A stretch of 10,720 nucleotides of DNA from Gammaproteobacteria bacterium (lineage in GTDB: Bacteria; Pseudomonadota; Gammaproteobacteria; CAJXQU01): contig JALSSM010000288.1 of assembly GCA_026984275.1 (NCBI GenBank), forward strand, positions 1-10,720, in the 5' to 3' direction. Numbering within the stretch: position 1 is the stretch's first letter; each line of letters starts with the position of its first letter. The notes beneath the pieces were generated by a model that worked only from the letters and a program-made list of their open reading frames with translations, had not been told where the DNA came from and searched no databases. The translations under genes and the position numbers were made by a program. Shown piece after piece: positions 5,963 to 10,720 of this stretch.

Positions 5963-6304
5963 ATGACACAGACTATTTTCAGTAAAATTATTGCAAAAGA
6001 GGTCCCTGCAGAAATAATTTATGAAGATGATTTCTGTCTGGCTTTCAATGATGTCAATCCGCAGGCCCCAATGCATTTCCTGATCATCCCAAAGAAACCA
6101 ATCGAAAAAATTTCAGAAGCGCAGCCAGAGGATCAGGCTTTACTTGGTCACCTGTTATTAAAAGCTGGGGAAATTGCAGCTGATCAAGGCTATGCAGATA
6201 ATTTCAGACTGGTTGTGAATAATGGCGAAGGAGCGGGTCAAACTGTCTTTCACCTGCATATTCATGTTTTGTCAGGACGGCCTTTAAACTGGCCCCCGGG
6301 GTGA
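5963..6304 (+). CDS. hinT: HIT-family (HinT-like) purine nucleoside phosphoramidase
   Basis: This 113-residue protein is the normal size for HinT. The first part (IFSKIIAKEVPAEIIYEDD) and the middle (NPQAPMHFLIIPK) are typical. The histidine triad HLHIHV occupies residues 97-102, with His99 expected to be the nucleophile in the HxHxHxx pattern. Relatives hydrolyse adenosine phosphoramidates and aminoacyl-adenylates in the cytoplasm. The C-terminus is short (SGRPLNWPPG), as in HinT rather than the longer HIT branches. GAGG at 5952-5955 with a seven-base spacer fits the start. It lies 19 bases behind the Nudix gene and is probably translated from the same message. A hairpin at 6344-6365 follows it. 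Confidence 0.93.
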   Translation: MTQTIFSKIIAKEVPAEIIYEDDFCLAFNDVNPQAPMHFLIIPKKPIEKISEAQPEDQALLGHLLLKAGEIAADQGYADNFRLVVNNGEGAGQTVFHLHIHVLSGRPLNWPPG

Positions 6305-6343
6305 GAGATTCACCACGAATGGTTAGTAAAAAATGGGAACTTA

Positions 6344-6365
6344 TGGATCACATCCTTGTGATCCA
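6344..6365. terminator. Hairpin between hinT and rho (probable terminator)
   Basis: TGGATCACA (6344-6352), loop TCCT, TGTGATCCA (6357-6365): a perfect nine-pair stem. It lies between the convergent hinT and rho genes, just after the rho stop codon. On the minus strand a T run (ATTTTTTAC) comes about nine bases after the stem. On the + strand the follow-on is A-rich, so it fits rho better than hinT. GTTAGT/ACTAAC (6322-6327, 6371-6376) could extend the structure. Confidence 0.5.
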
Positions 6366-6371
6366 CAAAAA

Positions 6372-7628
6372 CTAACGCTTCATCGAATCAAAAAATTCAT
6401 TGTTGTTCTTCGTTGCTTTAAGGCGTTCAAGCAGAAACTCCATCGCCTGAATATCTTCCATACCGTGCAACAGTTTCAGTAATATCCAGATTTTTTGTTG
6501 CACTTCAGGCGTCACTAACAAATCATCGCGACGAGTTCCTGATCGGTTGATATTGATCGCAGGGTAGATACGTTTTTCTGCAATCTTACGATCAAGATGA
6601 ACTTCCATATTACCAGTACCTTTGAATTCTTCGAAGATCACGTCATCCATTCGAGAACCTGTATCAACCAGGGCTGTGGCAATTATTGTCAAGCTACCAC
6701 CTTCCTCAATATTTCTTGCCGCGCCAAAGAAACGCTTTGGTCGTTGTAGCGCATTGGCATCAACACCACCCGTCAAAACTTTGCCTGAAGATGGTACAAC
6801 AGTGTTATAAGCTCTCGCCAACCGTGTGATCGAGTCAAGAAGAATCACAACATCTTTCTTATGTTCGACCAGCCTTTTGGCTTTTTCTATGACCATTTCG
6901 GCAACCTGAACATGGCGGCTGGCTGGCTCATCAAATGTGCTGGCGACAACCTCACCTTTGACAGAGCGACTCATCTCCGTCACCTCTTCAGGCCGTTCAT
7001 CAATCAATAATACGATTAAATGGCATTCAGGATGATTCGCCGCCAGCGATTGTGCAATGCTTTGCAGCATCATCGTTTTACCGGCTTTTGGTGGAGAGAC
7101 AATCAACCCACGCTGACCTTTCCCTATGGGAGAGACCATATCGATAACCCTGGGGGTCAAATCTTCGGTGCTACCATTACCCAGCTCCAGCGTCAGCCTT
7201 TCTCTTGCAAAAAGGGGTGTCAGGTTTTCAAACAGAACTTTGTTTTTGGCATTTTCTGGCGGTTCAAAATTGATTTCTTCAACCTTTAGCAATGCAAAAT
7301 AACGTTCACCATCTTTGGGAGGCCTGATCTTTCCTGCGATGGTATCACCGGTACGTAAACTGAATCGTCTGATCTGGCTTGGAGAAACATAAATATCATC
7401 AGGGCCCGCCAGATAAGAACAATCTGCTGATCGTAAAAATCCAAAACCATCCTGCAATATTTCCAGGACACCATCACCAAAAATATCTTCGCCCTTTTTA
7501 GCTTGTGCCTTAAGAATATTAAAAATAATATCCTGTTTTCTGGCACGGGCTACATTTTCGATCCCCATTGATTCTGAAATTTTAATCAGTTCTGCAGGTG
7601 AGTGTTTTTTAAGTTCTGTAAGATTCAT
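6372..7628 (-). CDS. rho: Transcription termination factor Rho
   Basis: This 418-residue protein is almost the length of E. coli Rho. The N-terminal helix bundle (MNLTELKKHSPAELIKISES) is followed by the RNA-binding OB fold with the RNP-1 motif GFGFLR at 61-66. The ATPase domain has Walker A PPKAGKT at 179-185, Walker B VILLDS around Asp265, and the Q-loop region GKVLTGGVDANALQRPKRFF near 282-301. Arg366 in SGTRRDD is at the expected arginine-finger place. Rho forms a hexamer that loads on unstructured C-rich RNA and ends transcription. No strong Shine-Dalgarno precedes the ATG. The gene is 253 bases downstream of trxA, and that gap carries hairpins and a degenerate repeat. In E. coli rho is autoregulated through its leader; the same may hold here. 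Confidence 0.98.
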   Translation of the reverse strand: MNLTELKKHSPAELIKISESMGIENVARARKQDIIFNILKAQAKKGEDIFGDGVLEILQDGFGFLRSADCSYLAGPDDIYVSPSQIRRFSLRTGDTIAGKIRPPKDGERYFALLKVEEINFEPPENAKNKVLFENLTPLFARERLTLELGNGSTEDLTPRVIDMVSPIGKGQRGLIVSPPKAGKTMMLQSIAQSLAANHPECHLIVLLIDERPEEVTEMSRSVKGEVVASTFDEPASRHVQVAEMVIEKAKRLVEHKKDVVILLDSITRLARAYNTVVPSSGKVLTGGVDANALQRPKRFFGAARNIEEGGSLTIIATALVDTGSRMDDVIFEEFKGTGNMEVHLDRKIAEKRIYPAININRSGTRRDDLLVTPEVQQKIWILLKLLHGMEDIQAMEFLLERLKATKNNNEFFDSMKR

Positions 7629-7663
7629 AGTGTGTTCTTATTTTTTCAAAAGATAGAAAGTGT

Positions 7664-7677
7664 GCAGAAAAATCTGC
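7664..7677 (-). promoter_or_regulatory. Small hairpin in the rho leader
   Basis: GCAGA-AAAA-TCTGC (given on the + strand) is a five-pair stem with a four-base loop. It ends 36 bases before the rho start codon. Its role is unknown. Confidence 0.3.
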
Positions 7678-7721
7678 GGAATGGTTAAGCAAAAAACCTT
7701 TGGCTATTATTTTTTTGAGCT

Positions 7722-7781
7722 AAATTTCTTGGGTTTAAAATTCTTGGATTTGAATAATTCTGATCTGGATTATTCTGAACT
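7722..7781 (-). repeat. Degenerate 15-base tandem repeat in the rho leader
   Basis: Four consecutive 15-base units fill this stretch. Units 1 and 2 (AAATTTCTTGGGTTT, AAAATTCTTGGATTT) agree at 13 of 15 positions. Units 3 and 4 (GAATAATTCTGATCT, GGATTATTCTGAACT) agree at 12 of 15. All share a TTCT core spaced 15-17 bases apart, so the leader RNA (minus strand) shows AGAA about every 15-17 bases in a stretch with more C than G. That composition is compatible with Rho loading, but this is inference. GAATAAT/ATTATTC (7752-7758, 7769-7775) can also pair. Confidence 0.5.
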
Positions 7782-7800
7782 CCCCCATATCAGTGGGGGA
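7781..7800. promoter_or_regulatory. GC-rich hairpin in the trxA-rho gap
   Basis: TCCCCCA (7781-7787) and TGGGGGA (7794-7800) form a perfect seven-pair stem with a six-base loop. On the minus strand no T-tract follows, so it is not an intrinsic terminator for trxA. It could be a pause or processing site in the trxA-rho transcript. Confidence 0.45.
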
Positions 7801-7842
7801 AATTCATTTTTGATGTTCGGAGAATAGCACCAGATGACGCAC

Positions 7843-7873
7843 TCGTCCAGTCTCTATTGCTAAGACTGGACGA
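7843..7873 (-). terminator. Strong hairpin directly after trxA
   Basis: TCGTCCAGTCT (7843-7853) pairs perfectly with AGACTGGACGA (7863-7873), giving 11 pairs and a nine-base loop. It begins eight bases after the trxA stop codon. On the minus strand the stem is followed by GTGCGTCATC rather than T residues. It is therefore a poor intrinsic terminator and may instead protect the 3' end of trxA RNA or allow partial read-through into rho. Confidence 0.45.
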
Positions 7874-7881
7874 TTAAAATG

Positions 7882-8208
7882 TTAAATTGTGCTATCAATA
7901 AAAGCAGCCAGTTGTGATTTTGAGACGGCTCCCATTTTAGTCGCTTCGACATTACCGTTTTTAAAGATCATTAGTGTTGGAATACCACGAATACCATATT
8001 TAAGTGATGTCTTCTGATTATCTTCGGTATTCAATTTTGCAATTTTGATCCTGTCGCTGTATTCAGTCGCAATTTCTTCCAGAATGGGGGCAATCATTTT
8101 GCAAGGCCCACACCATTCAGCCCAGTAATCCACCAGAACAGGTTGATCACTGTTCAGAACATCTTCCTCAAAAGAATCATCGGTCACATTGACTATATTT
8201 TCGCTCAT
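7882..8208 (-). CDS. trxA: Thioredoxin 1
   Basis: This 108-residue protein has the standard TrxA size and layout. The active site is WCGPC at 32-36, with redox cysteines 33 and 36. Asp27 and Lys58, which tune the pKa of the buried cysteine, are in their expected places, and the cis-proline follows in GIPT (Pro77). It reduces disulfides in cytoplasmic proteins using electrons from thioredoxin reductase. GAGGA about eight bases before the ATG is a good Shine-Dalgarno. The 100-base gap upstream separates it from plsC, so it probably has its own promoter, though I see no clear one. trxA followed by rho on the same strand is a conserved gammaproteobacterial arrangement. Confidence 0.98.
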   Translation of the reverse strand: MSENIVNVTDDSFEEDVLNSDQPVLVDYWAEWCGPCKMIAPILEEIATEYSDRIKIAKLNTEDNQKTSLKYGIRGIPTLMIFKNGNVEATKMGAVSKSQLAAFIDSTI

Positions 8209-8308
8209 TAATTTTTTCCTCAGTAAATGTCATGTTTTTTAAGACATGTTTTGTAATTCTCTGACAGTTTCAGGCTGTTCGTCAAGCGAGTTAGATCAGT
8301 TGAGGCAA

Positions 8309-9016
8309 TCATTCCAGCAACTTTTTGACCATGGGATCAATCCACTGCCTGACTTCTTCAGTAATCTGCTCCGCATCTTTACCTTTGGGGTCAATCGCTG
8401 GACCAATGACCATTTCAATGACACCCGGCTTTTTCACAAAGCTATTTCTTGGCCAGCAAAGCCCCGCATTATGGGCAACGGGAACAATCAGGGCTCCTGT
8501 TTTTTCTGCCAGTAGTCCACCACTTTTTCCATAGCGGCGGGTTTTTCCCGGTGCAATCCGGGTACCTTCGGGAAAGATTGTTACCCAGATCCCATTCTCC
8601 AATCGTTGTTTACCCTGTTCTATCACCTGCTTGACGGCTTCTCTGCCAGACTTTCGATCGATCGCGATGGGTTTTAAAGTTGCCAGTCCCCAGCCGAATA
8701 TCGGTATCCACAACAACTCTCTTTTCAGAACCCAGACCTGTGGTGGGAAGATAAATTGCAGCGTTAGAGTTTCCCAGGCAGACTGATGATTACACATGAT
8801 GATTGAGGCTTCTGCCGGAATATTTTCCTGGCCCCGGATCTGGTAATTGACGCCACAGATAACTTTCAGCAACCAGACGTTAATTCTTGCCCAGCTGGAG
8901 ATGATTTTATACCGTATCGGGAAAGGTAAAAAGCTGATCAACAGACTTAACAGCACATAAAAAATCGTTAAAGGGATCAGAAAAATAAAATAAATTACGG
9001 AGCGCAGCAGAACCAT
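8309..9016 (-). CDS. plsC: 1-acyl-sn-glycerol-3-phosphate acyltransferase (PlsC-type)
   Basis: This 235-residue membrane-bound acyltransferase starts with a long hydrophobic segment (residues about 5-32), which anchors it in the inner membrane. Motif I is NHQSAWE at 76-82, an HX4E where most members have HX4D; His77 is the catalytic base. FPEGTR at 148-153 is the glycerol-phosphate-binding motif, and LIVPVAHNAG near 176-185 is the hydrophobic fourth motif. The reaction is transfer of an acyl chain to lysophosphatidic acid to give phosphatidic acid. The HX4E form also occurs in the plsC-like genes beside gmhB in other gammaproteobacteria (from memory), so it is a subgroup trait rather than damage. 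Its ATG overlaps the gmhB stop by one base (TAATG), implying coupled translation. It could also act on another lysophospholipid. Confidence 0.88.
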   Translation of the reverse strand: MVLLRSVIYFIFLIPLTIFYVLLSLLISFLPFPIRYKIISSWARINVWLLKVICGVNYQIRGQENIPAEASIIMCNHQSAWETLTLQFIFPPQVWVLKRELLWIPIFGWGLATLKPIAIDRKSGREAVKQVIEQGKQRLENGIWVTIFPEGTRIAPGKTRRYGKSGGLLAEKTGALIVPVAHNAGLCWPRNSFVKKPGVIEMVIGPAIDPKGKDAEQITEEVRQWIDPMVKKLLE

Positions 9017-9558
9017 TAATTTTTTCCATTCACCAGCGTTTCAATACAGGAAGCGAGATCAGAAAAAATCTGTACATCCGTCAGATCATTATCGGAAGCC
9101 AGTGTCTTCTCTCCTTTTCCGGTACGCACCAGAACAGGCACAGTACCCGCCGATCTCGCTGCCTGAACATCAGAAAAAGTATCTCCAACAAACCAGACTT
9201 TATCCAGGGAGATATTCAATCGTTCACGGATCTCATTCAACATTCCGGGTTTTGGTTTTCGACAATCACAACCATCATCCGGGGCATGAGGACAAAAAAA
9301 GACTGCCTCAATTTTTCCTCCCAGGCGTGCCAGTTTCTGATGCATTTTCTTATGTATGGCATTGAGTTTATTGATGTCAAAGTAACCTCTCGCCAGGCCG
9401 GATTGATTGGTTACCACAATCACGCGGAAACCTGCACGGTTGGCTCTGGCAATTGCCTTCAGACTTCCGGGAACAGGTATCCACTCTTCAGGACGCTTAA
9501 TATAGTCATCTGAATCCTGATTGATGACACCATCTCGATCAAGGATAAGGTAAGCCAT
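9016..9558 (-). CDS. gmhB: D-glycero-beta-D-manno-heptose 1,7-bisphosphate 7-phosphatase
   Basis: This 180-residue HAD-superfamily phosphatase has the nucleophile and acid/base aspartates in DRDG (Asp7, Asp9), motif II at TNQSG (Thr50) and the Mg2+ aspartates in GDTFSD (Asp126, Asp130). The zinc site typical of GmhB is seen as CPH ... CDCRKPKPGML (Cys89, His91, Cys97, Cys99), with a loop between the pairs shorter than in E. coli. It removes the 7-phosphate in ADP-heptose synthesis for the lipopolysaccharide inner core, so the host is expected to be Gram-negative. The start shares one base with the glyS stop (TGATG), and its own stop shares one with plsC. No strong Shine-Dalgarno is present, which fits translational coupling to glyS. 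Confidence 0.95.
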   Translation of the reverse strand: MAYLILDRDGVINQDSDDYIKRPEEWIPVPGSLKAIARANRAGFRVIVVTNQSGLARGYFDINKLNAIHKKMHQKLARLGGKIEAVFFCPHAPDDGCDCRKPKPGMLNEIRERLNISLDKVWFVGDTFSDVQAARSAGTVPVLVRTGKGEKTLASDNDLTDVQIFSDLASCIETLVNGKN

Positions 9559-10720
9559 CAGCTTTGCAATCTGGAAATATCGGCAATTTCCATGAATAAG
9601 GAACGAAGTTGGGAAAGCAGAGCAAGACGATTATTCTTCACGTTCTCATCATCACACATGACCATTACCTGATCAAAAAAAGTATCCACAGGTTCTCGTA
9701 GAACAGCCATACCCGCTAATGCTTCTTTGTATGCCTGTTGCTGTAAATGCCCATTAATATTTTCTCTGACCTTCTTCAACGCCTGAACAAGATCTTTCTC
9801 TGCCTGCTCCTGCAATAGATCCGAGTTTATTGCTTGTGAAGGCTGAAGTTCGAGTTTTTTAAGGATATTTCGTATTCGTTTGTTGGCTGCAGCAAGTGTT
9901 TCAGCCTCTGGCAGTTCTCGAAAAGCTTGTACAGCCTGGATACGACGGTCAAAATCGTATGGCTTTTCAGGCCGCCTGGAGACAACGGCATCAAAGATGT
10001 CAGATGAAACGTTTCGATCAAGATAATAACCTTTTAATCTCTCCAGCATATAGTTGAAAACCTGATCAACCACATCTTTCTCAGAGAGTCTGTCGGTGTA
10101 ATTATCAGCTGTCTTATGCAAAAGATCTTTCAGGTTCAGATCAAGCTTCGCTTCGATCATCATCCGTAAACAACCCAACGCCGCCCGTCGCAGGGCAAAG
10201 GGATCTTTAACACCCGTTGGAGGTTGTCCAATGCCGAAGATTCCGATCAGTGTATCCAGTTTATCGGCAATGGCCACGGCCTGTCCCGTTGTTGTCGATG
10301 GGATCGCATCACCAGCAAACCGCGGCAAATACTGCTCTTCGAGAGCCTGGGCAACTTCTGCTGGCTCATTGTGATGTTCTGCATAATATCGGCCCATGAG
10401 CCCCTGAAGATCAGGAAACTCACCCACCATGTCACTCATCAGATCGCATTTGCTGATCAGAGCCGCCCGTTCTGCCCATTCAGCGTTTCCACCCAGAGAA
10501 GTTGCAATCTCGGTAGCCAACCGGGAAACACGTTGAGACTTATCAGCAATCGTCCCCAGTTTTTCCTGGAAAATGACTTTTTCCAGTTTTTGTGACCAGT
10601 CCGAAAAATCCACCTCCAGATCCGTTTTCCAGAAATGAGCCGAGTCACTCAACCGCGGCCTGATCACCCTTTCATTACCGTGCTTAACAACAGCCGGATG
10701 ACTGCTTTCAATATTACTGA
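9558..10720 (-). CDS. glyS: Glycyl-tRNA synthetase beta subunit (5' end outside window)
   Basis: The frame is open to the window edge and shows about 386 codons, a little over half of the usual 690-residue protein. Past the GTG at 10667, which is an internal Val codon and not a start, the frame continues with NERV ahead of IRPRLSD, a conserved GlyS stretch. Further motifs are KSQRVSRLA, an HD-like segment LISKCDLMSDMVGEFPDLQG, the core KDPFALRRAALG, and the C-terminal anticodon-binding helical domain with AAANKRIRNIL and MVMCDDENVKNNRLALL. With GlyQ it forms the alpha2-beta2 enzyme that charges tRNA-Gly; glyQ should lie just beyond the right edge. The stop overlaps the gmhB start by one base, tying translation, cell-envelope sugar and phospholipid genes into one message. 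Confidence 0.98.
   Translation of the reverse strand, partial: SNIESSHPAVVKHGNERVIRPRLSDSAHFWKTDLEVDFSDWSQKLEKVIFQEKLGTIADKSQRVSRLATEIATSLGGNAEWAERAALISKCDLMSDMVGEFPDLQGLMGRYYAEHHNEPAEVAQALEEQYLPRFAGDAIPSTTTGQAVAIADKLDTLIGIFGIGQPPTGVKDPFALRRAALGCLRMMIEAKLDLNLKDLLHKTADNYTDRLSEKDVVDQVFNYMLERLKGYYLDRNVSSDIFDAVVSRRPEKPYDFDRRIQAVQAFRELPEAETLAAANKRIRNILKKLELQPSQAINSDLLQEQAEKDLVQALKKVRENINGHLQQQAYKEALAGMAVLREPVDTFFDQVMVMCDDENVKNNRLALLSQLRSLFMEIADISRLQS

Noticed and set aside
7735..7788. A 17-codon minus-strand frame in the rho leader, possibly a leader peptide
   Set aside because: It has no Shine-Dalgarno, begins inside a hairpin and simply translates the 15-base repeats. A five-codon frame just upstream of it is equally unsupported.
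10665..10667. GTG at 10667 as the start of a shorter glyS
   Set aside because: The reading frame continues upstream with conserved GlyS sequence to the window edge, so this is an internal valine codon.

Overview
The window looks like ordinary chromosome from a gammaproteobacterium of moderate GC content. The evidence is a two-subunit-type glycyl-tRNA synthetase beta chain, a glyS-gmhB-plsC gene string, a 418-residue Rho very close to the enterobacterial protein, and a classical TrxA just upstream of rho. The genus cannot be fixed from the sequence. There is no tRNA, rRNA, CRISPR array, transposase or phage gene, and no gene-free stretch longer than about 300 bases.

Left part (1-1974, + strand): a possible tail of an upstream gene overlaps a small cupin gene. 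Two bases after the cupin comes a 508-residue protein that fuses a methylenetetrahydrofolate-reductase barrel to a cysteine-rich MetV-type C-terminal domain. The tight spacing implies one operon for a one-carbon (methyl-folate) function. Strongly palindromic intergenic DNA follows (about 1989-2133).

Middle (2183-5085): a TetR-family repressor (-) and an SRPBCC-fold protein (+) diverge from a short control region. That region holds a good sigma70 promoter bracketed by two copies of the same operator, CATACG-N4-CGTAT. A 4HBT-type thioesterase follows after a palindromic repeat. An exported GlcG/HbpS-like protein faces it, and a long hairpin between the two probably terminates both.

Right part (5374-10720): a zinc-ribbon Nudix hydrolase and a HIT protein form a + strand pair. 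Convergent to them is a minus-strand housekeeping run, in transcription order glyS (5' end outside the window), gmhB, plsC, trxA, rho. glyS, gmhB and plsC are joined by one-base stop/start overlaps. The 253-base rho leader is unusual, with several hairpins and four related copies of a roughly 15-base unit, and is a candidate site for control of rho.

The most interesting places are the double-operator control region at 2774-2835, the cupin plus MTHFR/MetV-like fusion pair, and the rho leader. I see no clearly novel multi-gene system; most of the window is conserved core genome.
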